From Patescibacteria group bacterium UBA3458 (GTDB lineage: Bacteria > Patescibacteriota > Minisyncoccia > Phycocordibacterales > UBA2100), in contig DFRR01000005.1 of the NCBI GenBank assembly GCA_002378745.1, positions 1 to 27,900 on the forward strand: 27,900 bases of DNA, read 5' to 3'. Below are positions 15,041-22,091 of the stretch, piece after piece. A program made the position numbers and the translations under genes. Numbering within the stretch: the stretch's first letter is position 1; every line of letters starts with the position of its first letter. Below the pieces are notes generated by a model. The model did no database searches, was not told where the DNA came from, and saw only the letters and a list, made by a program, of their open reading frames with translations.

Positions 15041-15101
15041 GCAGGAATTGTACCGCGAGCAACGTATATGTGCATGCTTTTTTCTGTGGATGAGGCTGTG
15101 C

Positions 15102-15107
15102 TATCAT
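15102..15107 (+). promoter_or_regulatory. -10 box of aminotransferase gene
   Basis: TATCAT ends 7 nt before the ATG at 15115, with no Shine-Dalgarno sequence between. Confidence 0.5.
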
Positions 15108-15114
15108 TGCCGCA

Positions 15115-16293
15115 ATGACACATCGCTTTTCTCGAAGGATTGAACATGTACCTCCATCGTTTCTGCGTGAAGTATTTAATCTCCTTGACGACCCAAACCT
15201 CATTTCCTTTGCAGCGGGACTCCCGAATCCGAATCTGTTCCCGACAGATGCATTTGCACAAGCAGCAGCAGACACCCTGAAAGAAAGTGCCGGTACCGCA
15301 CTGCAGTATGGCGCGACCGAGGGGCTGCGTGAACTGCGAGAAATCGTTGCGCAGTCGTATAAGGTGAAAGACAACATCGATATTGACCCGAGCCAAGTCT
15401 TGGTGACCAATGGCTCACAACAAGGATTGGATTTACTCGGAAAAGTACTGATAAACGATGGCGACGTTGTAGCAACAGAGAACCCGACATACCTTGCCGC
15501 AATACAGGCGTTTTCACTTTTTCAACCCCGCTTTGTCGGAGTGCACCTTGCTGAAGACGGACTCGATAGCAGTGCGCTCGCACAAGTCGTTGCAGAGGAA
15601 GCACCGACGCTGCTCTACACCATCCCAAACTTCCAAAATCCTACCGGTATCACCTATTCTAATGAAGCACGAAGACGTGTTGTTGAAGTGCTTCATGATA
15701 CAGAGACCATGCTTGTCGAAGACGACCCGTATGGAGAAATTCGATTTGAAGGGACTCGCCAGACACCATTTGCAAAATATACCGACCGCGCCGTCTTGCT
15801 CGGTTCGTTCTCGAAGATTGTTGCTCCGGGTCTACGGCTAGGATGGATTATTGCTCGAGACACGTCACTGTACGAGCGACTAAAAGTCGCTAAACAAGCA
15901 ACTGATTTGCATACCAGTACATTCTCACAGCATGTTATGTATCGATACTACCGTGACAACGACACACAGGCACATGTGGAGACTATTGCACTCCACTACA
16001 AACAGCAAAAAGATGCAATGATTGCATCTCTCACCGAACACTTGCCCGAAGCCAAGTATACAAACCCCGAAGGAGGTATGTTCCTCTGGGTTACATTACC
16101 TGAGACAATCGACACCGGAAAACTCTTTCCCGAAGCGGTGAAAGAAGGTGTTGCATTTGTGCCGGGAGAGTCATTCTTTAGCGGCGAGAAAAAAAAGAAT
16201 ACAATGCGTCTCAACTTTACGAATGCGACACCGGAACAAATACAGGAAGGAGTGCAACGCCTTGCTCGTGCGGTCGCACGCTACGAACAGTAA
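15115..16293 (+). CDS. PLP-dependent aminotransferase, fold type I (LysN/ARO8-like)
   Basis: A 392-residue class I/II aminotransferase of normal length. It starts with the FSRRIEHVPPSFLREVF pattern of the 2-aminoadipate/aromatic aminotransferase branch, then ISFAAGLPNPNLFP, LQYGATEGLRELRE, the FQNPTG loop (N175), DDPYGEIRF (aspartate and Tyr206 contacting the cofactor) and GSFSKIVAPGLRLGW with the PLP-binding Lys at 234. Relatives transfer amino groups between 2-oxoglutarate and aromatic, branched or aminoadipate substrates; the exact substrate cannot be read. CPR bacteria have few amino-acid genes, so a salvage or transamination role is likely. It may contribute to handling of the aromatic amino acids sensed at 13419, but this is speculation. 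Confidence 0.93.
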   Translation: MTHRFSRRIEHVPPSFLREVFNLLDDPNLISFAAGLPNPNLFPTDAFAQAAADTLKESAGTALQYGATEGLRELREIVAQSYKVKDNIDIDPSQVLVTNGSQQGLDLLGKVLINDGDVVATENPTYLAAIQAFSLFQPRFVGVHLAEDGLDSSALAQVVAEEAPTLLYTIPNFQNPTGITYSNEARRRVVEVLHDTETMLVEDDPYGEIRFEGTRQTPFAKYTDRAVLLGSFSKIVAPGLRLGWIIARDTSLYERLKVAKQATDLHTSTFSQHVMYRYYRDNDTQAHVETIALHYKQQKDAMIASLTEHLPEAKYTNPEGGMFLWVTLPETIDTGKLFPEAVKEGVAFVPGESFFSGEKKKNTMRLNFTNATPEQIQEGVQRLARAVARYEQ

Positions 16294-16294
16294 G

Positions 16295-16669
16295 TTACTC
16301 CGCTTGAGCGATTCTGCGCTTTTGCATTTCGGTAATGAGTAACGCGATTGCGATTGCAAGAATACTGATGTCACGGAAGATGACGTCTATTTGATTTAGA
16401 TTAAATACAACGATTGCAAATAAGTATACCGCTGCGGCAGTCGCAGGAATGGTAATACTTCGTCCCCATAGAAGCCAGAGTCCGATGATAATCTCAGTGA
16501 CACCAAATGCGTGGAGCAATATCATTTCGTGTGGATCGACAAGCGTGAGAAGAAACGGCGGAAAGTAGCCTATCCACGCGAACGGATCGAGCCATGCGGC
16601 TACCGCCGGGTACAAAAAAGCGAAGGCGAGACCGATGCGAAGTATCTTTTCACTCGTGAACGTGCGCAT
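16295..16669 (-). CDS. DoxX-like membrane protein
   Basis: A 124-residue protein with four transmembrane helices and the DoxX-family layout: a helix with LRIGLAFAFLYPAVAAW, a conserved loop, a helix with HAFGVTEIIIGLWLLWG, and two further helices. It ends with a charged tail (QKRRIAQAE). DoxX proteins are found with redox or copper proteins and some act with quinone-linked oxidases; the function of this branch is not known. The ATG lies 2 nt after the stop codon of the cupredoxin gene, so the two are translationally coupled. The last bases abut the convergent aminotransferase gene by 1 bp. Confidence 0.82.
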   Translation of the reverse strand: MRTFTSEKILRIGLAFAFLYPAVAAWLDPFAWIGYFPPFLLTLVDPHEMILLHAFGVTEIIIGLWLLWGRSITIPATAAAVYLFAIVVFNLNQIDVIFRDISILAIAIALLITEMQKRRIAQAE

Positions 16670-16671
16670 GA

Positions 16672-17214
16672 CTATTCCTCAACTACAACAATAGTGCCGG
16701 TATCTCGTGCGCGGACATGGTTGTGGTATCCCCATTCGCCCACTCGGTCAAACGTAAATTCCCAGAATTCACCCGCCTCAAGCGCCCGGCATGTGTCAAA
16801 AGTAGGCGCTGCACCCTCAGTACAATGCTCTTTGGTTGAAGTGCCGTCGTATTGGGTGTGGGTTGGATGATTATCACTACCAACCCACATACCACTAGCT
16901 GCTTGGTTTACAAAACGAACAGTCTCTCCTTTGCGGACAGTCACTGTTGCTGGTTCGAATCCGTTCCCGGCATAGGTAACCAGTGCATGAAAAATCGGGT
17001 CTCCCGTTGGTTCGTCGTCAGTGAATAAGGCGCGTGCCTCGACTCCTACTTCTACAGAAGAGTTGTCTGTGTTCTCATCTGCATTCTCAATCGATGTATC
17101 ATCGGTTATTTGTGCTTCTTCAATCGCAGGACTGTCTGCACTTTGCGGACCAAAAAGCAACCACGCACCTCCTGCGATAATAATGAGTGCAATGACTACT
17201 GATATCCATTTCAT
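16672..17214 (-). CDS. Cupredoxin-like exported protein with a YHNH motif
   Basis: A 180-residue protein. Residues 4-21 form a signal anchor. An acidic linker (about 25-65) leads to a beta-rich cupredoxin domain: DPIFHALVTYAGNGFEPATVTVRKGETVRFVN is a normal cupredoxin N-half. The metal region is odd: NHPTH (H116, H119), then C131 and C142, and WGYHNHVRARDTGTIVV (H164, H166) where blue-copper proteins have a Cys-x(n)-His-x(n)-Met. No Cys precedes the last His, so a type-1 site is unlikely. The protein probably faces outside and may bind copper in another geometry. It is followed by DoxX and preceded by MscS in one run. Confidence 0.85.
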   Translation of the reverse strand: MKWISVVIALIIIAGGAWLLFGPQSADSPAIEEAQITDDTSIENADENTDNSSVEVGVEARALFTDDEPTGDPIFHALVTYAGNGFEPATVTVRKGETVRFVNQAASGMWVGSDNHPTHTQYDGTSTKEHCTEGAAPTFDTCRALEAGEFWEFTFDRVGEWGYHNHVRARDTGTIVVVEE

Positions 17215-17224
17215 ATATATGGTG

Positions 17225-18274
17225 TTATTTATTTTTAAGGTGTACGTCCTGTTGAGGAAACGGTATCTCTATTTTATGCTTTCTGAACGCCTTGTCGATA
17301 GCATATCTGATGTCGCTCTTTGTACTAAATACAGTAAGCGGATCTTCTACGCGACACGATAAGAGGAAATTGAGTGATGAGTCACCAAATCCTACAAAAC
17401 TTACGCTCGGCTCTGGATTATCAAGCACCAGCTTGTGCTCACGTGCAATAGTTAGGAGAAGCTCTGTAACCTTTTCGAGATTGGTTCCATAGGCAACACC
17501 AACTTCGACTTTTACGCGACCGGTATGGGGTCCTGTGCTTTTGTTCGTAATTGCTTCGTTTGCGATGGCTGCATTCGGTATCGTTACCTCTTCGTCATCA
17601 AATGTGCGAATGCGTGTACTCCGCAACCCCACATCGCTCACGATACCCATGATTCCAGAGCCAAGCACCACGAAGTCACCCACTGAGTATGGTTTGTCTG
17701 CAAGAATGAAGACGCCGGAAATAATATTTGACAGTGTGTCTTTTGCCGCAAATCCGATTGCGATACCGAGAATACCTGCGCTTGCAAGCCAGGCGGTCAC
17801 ATTGATATTCCATATCAGAAAAATTGCGTACAATGCGGCAGCACCAATGATTGCAAGCGACGTGTTGTTAAATAGTGGTAATGTTTGTTCGCTCACTGTC
17901 TTCAATCGTGCCGTGTTTGAAGCTGCAATAAGCAAAACATGCGTAATACGTATGCTTATCTGCGCAACAATGAGCACGGTAAGTGTGTGTAGTATCGACT
18001 GTCCAATGGCGACTATTCCTTGCGAAAATCCAAGCAGTGGAAGAGACATGGTTGCTGCAACAACAAGCATAATATAGAAAACGGGAGCAGTAAGTGCAGC
18101 GATGAGTTTGTCGTCAATATCGGTTTTCGTCTGTCTTGTAAAGTATTTAACGATGCCAGCAATGAATGGCAATACTACCAGTGCGGCAAAGAGCGCTGCA
18201 GCGAATAGTAATGCTACTTGTATATATGGATGTGCCGAAGTGGCGAATTGTATGAATGATTCTATAGATATCAT
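17225..18274 (-). CDS. Small-conductance mechanosensitive channel (MscS family)
   Basis: A 349-residue membrane protein with four or five N-terminal helices and the MscS core. The pore helix segment reads LASAGILGIAIGFAAKDTLSNIISGVFIL, followed by the beta domain with PYSVGDFV and the DVGLRSTRIRTFDDEEVTIPNA stretch, and a C-terminal cytosolic domain with VEVGVAYGT. MscS channels open under membrane tension to release solutes on osmotic downshift. The start ATG 18274 lies 6 nt from TAGTAT (18281-18286), pointing to a leaderless mRNA; the alternative GTG is 6 bp upstream. It is the first gene of a run with the cupredoxin and DoxX genes (10- and 2-nt gaps). Confidence 0.92.
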   Translation of the reverse strand: MISIESFIQFATSAHPYIQVALLFAAALFAALVVLPFIAGIVKYFTRQTKTDIDDKLIAALTAPVFYIMLVVAATMSLPLLGFSQGIVAIGQSILHTLTVLIVAQISIRITHVLLIAASNTARLKTVSEQTLPLFNNTSLAIIGAAALYAIFLIWNINVTAWLASAGILGIAIGFAAKDTLSNIISGVFILADKPYSVGDFVVLGSGIMGIVSDVGLRSTRIRTFDDEEVTIPNAAIANEAITNKSTGPHTGRVKVEVGVAYGTNLEKVTELLLTIAREHKLVLDNPEPSVSFVGFGDSSLNFLLSCRVEDPLTVFSTKSDIRYAIDKAFRKHKIEIPFPQQDVHLKNK

Positions 18275-18354
18275 ACTCACATACTACCCCACGCTCCTTC
18301 CCATGGCTAACCATTGGCGGTGTAAAAAATACTCAATGAGTTTGTGCAGAATGC

Positions 18355-18360
18355 TATACT
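18355..18360 (+). promoter_or_regulatory. -10 box of the msrB-msrA operon
   Basis: TATACT ends 6 nt before ATG 18367, placing transcription start at or beside the start codon. Confidence 0.6.
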
Positions 18361-18366
18361 GTGCGT

Positions 18367-18747
18367 ATGAAGACTGCTGAAACACACCCATTAACACCGG
18401 AAGAAGCGCGCATTATCGAACACAAAGGCACTGAAGCGCCGTTCTCGGGTGCGTTTGACGCGCACTTTGAATCCGGCACGTATCACTGTCGCAACTGTGG
18501 CGCTGCGCTCTATGCATCAAAAGATAAGTTTGACTCCGGATGTGGATGGCCAAGCTTTGACGATGAAATTCCCGGTGCTGTGATGCGCACACCTGATGTA
18601 GATGGTCGTCGAACTGAGATTACCTGTGCACAGTGCGGTGGACACCTCGGGCATGTGTTTGAAGGCGAACAACTCACTGAAAAAAACGTGCGGCACTGTG
18701 TAAATTCGATTTCTTTAACCTTTGACCCAAGTACCAATGAAAACTGA
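18367..18747 (+). CDS. msrB: Peptide methionine-(R)-S-oxide reductase
   Basis: A 126-residue MsrB. Zinc ligands are in CRNCG and CAQCGG, the substrate pocket in GCGWPSF, the conserved GHLGHVF is present, and the catalytic Cys is in RHCVNSISL. It reduces the R epimer of methionine sulfoxide in proteins. The start at 18367 fits the -10 box at 18355-18360; a GTG lies 6 bp upstream. The stop overlaps the msrA start by 11 bp (ATG of msrA at 18737), so the two are translationally coupled, as is common for msrA/msrB pairs. Confidence 0.96.
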   Translation: MKTAETHPLTPEEARIIEHKGTEAPFSGAFDAHFESGTYHCRNCGAALYASKDKFDSGCGWPSFDDEIPGAVMRTPDVDGRRTEITCAQCGGHLGHVFEGEQLTEKNVRHCVNSISLTFDPSTNEN

Positions 18748-19225
18748 AAAGGCACTGTTTGCATCGGGCTGCTTTTGGGGAGTCCAATACCATTTCGACA
18801 AGCACGAGGGTGTAGTGCGTACGCGCGTTGGCTATACCGGTGGCTCAGTTGTGAACCCAACATACGAACAAGTGTGTGAGGGTAACACCGGGCATCGCGA
18901 AGCCATTGAAGTAGTGTTTGACCCTGCCGTTACGACATACGAGCGTCTTGCAAAGCTGTTCTTTGAAACGCATGACTTCTCACAAGTAGGCGGACAAGGA
19001 CCAGATATTGGCGAGCAATATACGTCGGCAGTGTACTACTATGACGATTCGCAAAAAGAAGTGGCTGAACGATTGATTGCTGAGCTTGAAAGCACTGGGC
19101 GTCGCGTTACCACTGAAGTGCTTCCTGCCGGAGCGTTCTATCCAGCTGAAGAGCGTCATCAAAAATATTATGAAAAAACTGGTGGTGCACCGTATTGTCA
19201 TGTATATGTTAAAAAATTCGACTGA
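18737..19225 (+). CDS. msrA: Peptide methionine-(S)-S-oxide reductase
   Basis: A 162-residue MsrA with the catalytic GCFWG motif (Cys near residue 12), GYTGG, NPTYEQVCEGNTGHREAIEV, DPAV, FFETHD, and QYTSAVYY, all family hallmarks. It reduces the S epimer of methionine sulfoxide. I start it at ATG 18737, which gives MKTEKALFASGCFWG; an upstream start at 18722 would lie deeper inside msrB. It forms an operon with msrB. A pair of hairpins lies 33 bp past its stop, before the next gene. Confidence 0.96.
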   Translation: MKTEKALFASGCFWGVQYHFDKHEGVVRTRVGYTGGSVVNPTYEQVCEGNTGHREAIEVVFDPAVTTYERLAKLFFETHDFSQVGGQGPDIGEQYTSAVYYYDDSQKEVAERLIAELESTGRRVTTEVLPAGAFYPAEERHQKYYEKTGGAPYCHVYVKKFD

Positions 19226-19258
19226 AAGGGGCGTAAAAACCACAACAGTAGCCAATAT

Positions 19259-19314
19259 CGCGAATGCGCCTTCGCGTATGTATTCTATCTTTCTACAGAA
19301 AGATAGAATACATA
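19259..19314 (+). promoter_or_regulatory. Two abutting hairpins on the start of the exported protein gene
   Basis: CGCGAA/TTCGCG (19259-19276) is followed without a gap by an 18-bp perfect inverted repeat (19277-19294 with 19297-19314, centre AC). The second contains the ATG at 19278 and the first 12 codons of the downstream gene. If transcribed it would bury the start codon in a very stable helix. There is no U-run, so it is not a typical terminator. Confidence 0.75.
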
Positions 19315-20141
19315 AACTGCAATTTTCTCCCTCTTTCGTCGTTTCGATTTGTGTGTTGTTTTTTGCACTCTCTCTACCGCTTGGATTTGCACACGCTGCG
19401 GTAAACGCCGGTGTGGTGAATGGCGTGTGGTTTTCAAATCCAAACCCGCAAGAAGGTGAGGTAGTTCGCATTTTTACCGCAGTGCAAAATCAAAGTAACG
19501 AAACTATTTCCGGCACTGTGACGTTTCTCGTAAATGATTCAGTAGTTGGCTCAAAAGCGTTTTCGGTCGCGAGTAACGATGTGATTCCTGTTTCAATCAC
19601 CTACACCTTCCCGGGTGGTACATTTAACGTGAGTGCGTACATAAGCGCTGTGGAAGAGCAGCAAAGTGTGACTTACACGCTCGCACCAAAGACGTCTGTG
19701 TCTGTAACTCGCAAAACTCAAGACATAGAGACCCAGTCTACCGCCACGCCGCACGCATCATCCACAGTACACATAGCAACGAATGCTGTCGTCGATGCTG
19801 GAAAGTCAGTATTGGCAACTGCCGAGCCGATAGCCGAAGCTGCTGCAGGTCGTGTCGAGCAATTACGCGATGCACTGCTGCATGGCACTTCAAGCAAAAG
19901 CGAAAATGAGCTGACAACAGAAACAACGAAACGTACGGCTTCGGGTACGAAAGCGGCTGCGGAGAATCTCCTTGCAACATCTAAAAATATTGCCAAGAGT
20001 ACAGACATCCCATTATGGAAAAAAGCGACGGGTGTATTACTTACCGTCGCTGCATTTTTGTTGCGTATCTGGTTTGTGTTCGTGGTGCTTTTTGTGGCAT
20101 TCATAGCCTGGCGGCTAGTTCGAGGAGTTCGGATTAGATAA
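19278..20141 (+). CDS. Exported, C-terminally anchored CARDB/Ig-like surface protein
   Basis: From ATG 19278 the product has 287 residues. A signal peptide ends at about LGFAHA-AVN (residue 36). Residues about 40-135 form a beta-rich CARDB-like domain (PQEGEVVRIFTAVQNQSNE, then GTVTFLVND and a GTFNVSAYI strand). An Ala/Thr/Glu-rich linker (150-250) follows, then a C-terminal hydrophobic helix (about 256-279) with basic tail RLVRGVRIR, so the protein is displayed outside and anchored at both ends or only at the C-terminus. Longer frames from 19077 overlap msrA and lack a signal sequence. The start codon is inside a hairpin. The 3' end overlaps the convergent gene by 27 bp. Its role is unknown; it may be structural or adhesive. 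Confidence 0.7.
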   Translation: MYSIFLQKDRIHKLQFSPSFVVSICVLFFALSLPLGFAHAAVNAGVVNGVWFSNPNPQEGEVVRIFTAVQNQSNETISGTVTFLVNDSVVGSKAFSVASNDVIPVSITYTFPGGTFNVSAYISAVEEQQSVTYTLAPKTSVSVTRKTQDIETQSTATPHASSTVHIATNAVVDAGKSVLATAEPIAEAAAGRVEQLRDALLHGTSSKSENELTTETTKRTASGTKAAAENLLATSKNIAKSTDIPLWKKATGVLLTVAAFLLRIWFVFVVLFVAFIAWRLVRGVRIR

Positions 20142-20471
20142 GTTCTTCAGTATCTCAAGCGCTGCACGCAAACGCTCAGGTGTACGCAAGTCTTCAGCTG
20201 GCTTGTTCTTATCTTCTCGTATGAGCGTCCTCCTTTCTATTTCAAAACGCTTACTATGAAGTCGATCAATTTCTTCTCGCGTATACAGAGTTTCATCACC
20301 AGCATTCCCCGCATCAACGATTGCGTCTTCAAGTTGCTGAGACAGAACTAGTGCATGTACTATATCTTGCTCTGTTTCTATCGGTGCGTCTTCAAGTTGC
20401 TTGAACAAGCCTTCTATCCGCACACGATGCACTCTCTTTTCAGGTATTTCTTCATTAAAGCTTTCTGGCAT
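20115..20471 (-). CDS. Hypothetical 118-residue soluble helical protein
   Basis: A 118-residue protein without recognised domains. It is charged, rich in Glu, Lys and Arg, and predicted almost wholly helical, with helices around HRVRIEGLFKQLEDA, TEQDIVHALVLSQQLEDAI and RLRAALEILKNL. No signal peptide or membrane helix is visible. A TATAAT (20476-20481) ends 4 nt before the ATG and another TATACT lies at 20495-20500. Convergent overlap of 27 bp with the exported protein gene leaves little doubt the frame is used, but the function cannot be suggested. Confidence 0.65.
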   Translation of the reverse strand: MPESFNEEIPEKRVHRVRIEGLFKQLEDAPIETEQDIVHALVLSQQLEDAIVDAGNAGDETLYTREEIDRLHSKRFEIERRTLIREDKNKPAEDLRTPERLRAALEILKNLSNPNSSN

Positions 20472-20501
20472 AGTGATTATATATAGTATTAAATAGTATA
20501 G

Positions 20502-20903
20502 CTACGCAACCGGTTGGGTGCAAAATGCACAGCGTGTTGCTGCAAGCGGAATCTGGCTAAGACACTCGCCACATTTCTTTGTTGTCGGGTCAGCTGGCGG
20601 TTGCTTGCGCGCAGCAGACACCAGCATATTCATCGGCTTAACCACAAAGAAGAATATTGCCGTCGCGCTCAGCAAGAATGAGATGAGCGCGTTGATGAAG
20701 TTGCCGTATAAGAACTGACTTTCGTTTATGGTGAAAGAGAGCTCACTAAAGTCCGGTACTTTTACAATAGCGGCAATTAATGGAGTGAGAAGCCCTGATA
20801 CAAGTGCAGTCACTACAGCGGTGAATGCTGCTCCAACGACAACACCGACTGCCAAATCAACAACGTTTCCGCGAAGTAAAAATTGTTTAAATTCTCTCAA
20901 CAT
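20502..20903 (-). CDS. mscL: Large-conductance mechanosensitive channel MscL with a C-terminal zinc ribbon
   Basis: From ATG 20903 the protein has 133 residues. The N-terminal amphipathic helix and pore helix (MLREFKQFLLRGNVVDLAVG, then VVVGAAFTAVV) are typical MscL, followed by a periplasmic loop (VPDFSELSFTINESQFLYG) and the second helix (LISFLLSATAIFFFVV). The C-terminus carries four cysteines (C111, C114, C125, C128; KKCGECLSQ...TRCAFC), a zinc-ribbon fusion in place of the usual amphipathic bundle. It forms the large emergency pore for osmotic downshock. A frame from 20969 exists, but the TATACT box at 20912-20917 lies 8 nt before 20903 and supports the shorter start. Confidence 0.94.
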   Translation of the reverse strand: MLREFKQFLLRGNVVDLAVGVVVGAAFTAVVTALVSGLLTPLIAAIVKVPDFSELSFTINESQFLYGNFINALISFLLSATAIFFFVVKPMNMLVSAARKQPPADPTTKKCGECLSQIPLAATRCAFCTQPVA

Positions 20904-20911
20904 ATGGATAG

Positions 20912-20919
20912 AGTATACT
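20912..20919. promoter_or_regulatory. Palindromic -10 element shared by divergent mscL and 20986 gene
   Basis: AGTATACT reads TATACT on both strands: leftward for mscL (8 nt from its ATG) and rightward for the gene at 20986 (leader of about 60 nt with AGGAGG). A single binding site may serve both directions. Confidence 0.5.
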
Positions 20920-20985
20920 ATAAAGATTGCGTTTTTGGGTGGTTGAAGTACATTTCTCAATACCATCAATCAGCAGGAGGTTGAA

Positions 20986-21345
20986 ATGGGGTTCTTTCAA
21001 AAAATCTTTGGCTTGGAACATACGTCAATCGAAGGAGGTGTCAACAAACAAGACCTGGCCATGGCGCGGTACAAGAAGCGTGGCTGGATACGCTCCCAGG
21101 AGGATTCAGCTGCTCTACACATGTTCTTCAGCCCGACATGTGTTCCCACCAACATGCGGCCCGAATGGATATGGCTCTGCATTGCGCTGTATCCACTTCG
21201 AGAAAAGGAAATCGATGTGAACAGAAAGTCTCCTATGGACTACCCGATTCCTCTTCCAAGGGAATTGGTGGGGTCAGGGAGAATCTCTGCGCGCAAGTTT
21301 CGAGCTGGAATCGAGAAGTTTCGCAGACGCACCGAAGCCTTGTGA
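20986..21345 (+). CDS. Hypothetical 119-residue protein with AGGAGG ribosome-binding site
   Basis: A 119-residue basic protein that I do not recognise. It starts MGFFQKIFGLEHTSIEGGVN, contains one hydrophobic patch (PEWIWLCIALYPL, about residues 59-71), two cysteines (C52 and C65) and a basic C-terminal helix (ARKFRAGIEKFRRRTEAL). Perfect AGGAGG (20975-20980) at 5-nt spacing supports this start and frame over competing frames in the same stretch. A 14-bp terminator ends the transcript. The strong ribosome-binding site sets it apart from the mostly leaderless neighbours, as for the zinc-ribbon gene at 13598; recent acquisition is possible. Confidence 0.6.
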   Translation: MGFFQKIFGLEHTSIEGGVNKQDLAMARYKKRGWIRSQEDSAALHMFFSPTCVPTNMRPEWIWLCIALYPLREKEIDVNRKSPMDYPIPLPRELVGSGRISARKFRAGIEKFRRRTEAL

Positions 21346-21388
21346 TGTACGTCTCTTGTACTACGTTGCAGCCGGACGAAAGAATAGA

Positions 21389-21421
21389 CCCCGCCGAAAT
21401 CAGCGATTTCGGCGGGGTTAT
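21389..21421. terminator. Bidirectional terminator between convergent genes
   Basis: ACCCCGCCGAAATC / GATTTCGGCGGGGT, a perfect 14-bp stem with loop AGC, lies between the stop at 21345 and the convergent stop at 21424. T-rich tails occur on both strands, better on the plus strand (TTATTGTTA). Confidence 0.9.
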
Positions 21422-21423
21422 TG

Positions 21424-21780
21424 TTACGGATACATTGTGTCGCGAATCTTCTCAAGTTCAACGAGTGTAGCTGCGTCCGTAACGCGCACGTATCGTGGGA
21501 TCGTTTTGCCATCTTTCTCGACAGTACCCATCCACATATCAAGCGGGCGGTTGTCGAAACACGGGATACCAAGCTCTCTTGAAGCTCGATAGACGGACGA
21601 CTCATACAAAGGGCGATACACGAGGAAGTGTTCTTCGCCTTCTCGTGCGTTGTCTTCCGTGTGAAAGCCGATACCGACCACTTCGTAAGCGAAATTGTTT
21701 ATCGCCCCTTCAGGGTCATGCTTATAGTGCCAATAGAACCCTGGTTCGGGCACTTTCTTTGGCATTGGTAATCCTGACAT
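21424..21780 (-). CDS. DUF1653 domain protein
   Basis: A 118-residue protein of the DUF1653 family, small beta-rich proteins of unknown role. The signature PGFYWHYKHDPEGAINNFAYEVVGIGFHTED with HFLVYRPLYES and RPLDMWMGTVEKDGK is clear. Start ATG 21780 has AGAGGGA about 8 nt upstream; a longer frame from 21804 would overlap the probable TATCAT -10 box. The transcript ends at the terminator at 21389-21421. The gene is next to tRNA-Ser, downstream of a tRNA 3'-end remnant. Confidence 0.82.
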   Translation of the reverse strand: MSGLPMPKKVPEPGFYWHYKHDPEGAINNFAYEVVGIGFHTEDNAREGEEHFLVYRPLYESSVYRASRELGIPCFDNRPLDMWMGTVEKDGKTIPRYVRVTDAATLVELEKIRDTMYP

Positions 21781-21827
21781 ATGCTTTTCCCTCTTTTGTC
21801 TCATGATATCTTAGCGTACATACGGCG

Positions 21828-21851
21828 AAGAGGACAGGATTCGAACCTGCG
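21828..21851 (-). pseudogene. tRNA 3'-end remnant (T arm)
   Basis: On the minus strand CGCAGGTTCGAATCCTGTC (19 nt) exactly repeats the T arm of the neighbouring tRNA-Ser (21895-21913), 62 bp away. It is followed by CTCTTCGCC, which has no matching 5' acceptor arm, and there is no anticodon arm. It resembles the partial tRNA copy left by integration or by unequal duplication. Confidence 0.6.
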
Positions 21852-21887
21852 TAGGATTGCCCCTAACTCGCTCTCTCCCACACAAAG

Positions 21888-21972
21888 CGGAGGAGACAGG
21901 ATTCGAACCTGCGATACCTTGCGGTATACCCGCTTTCCAAGCGAGCGCATTCAACCACTCTGCCACTCCTCC
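21888..21972 (-). tRNA. tRNA-Ser (anticodon GGA)
   Basis: An 85-nt class II tRNA: acceptor stem GGAGGAG/CTCCTCC with discriminator G (correct for serine), D arm with GTGGTTGAATGC, anticodon stem CTCGC/GCGGG around TTGGAAA (anticodon GGA), a long variable arm TATACCGCAAGGTATC, and T arm GCAGGTTCGAATCCTGT. It reads UCC/UCU codons. CCA is not encoded. It lies upstream of the DUF1653 gene on the same strand. Confidence 0.95.
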
Positions 21973-22091
21973 GCTTTATGAAGGGATTGCAATGTACATT
22001 ACAATCACTTCGCTCCTGTGTACATTGAGAACAATCTCACGCCTTAAACCACCCAGCCACCTCTCCGTGGTCGGATTATATAGTACTCGTC

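Noticed and set aside
19077..19277. Longer N-terminus for the exported protein
   Set aside because: It would overlap msrA by about 150 bp and bury the signal peptide; the start at 19278 gives a proper signal sequence.
21828..21905. Complete second tRNA next to tRNA-Ser
   Set aside because: Only the T arm and a 3' tail are present. No 5' acceptor strand GAAGAG or anticodon arm can be found within range.
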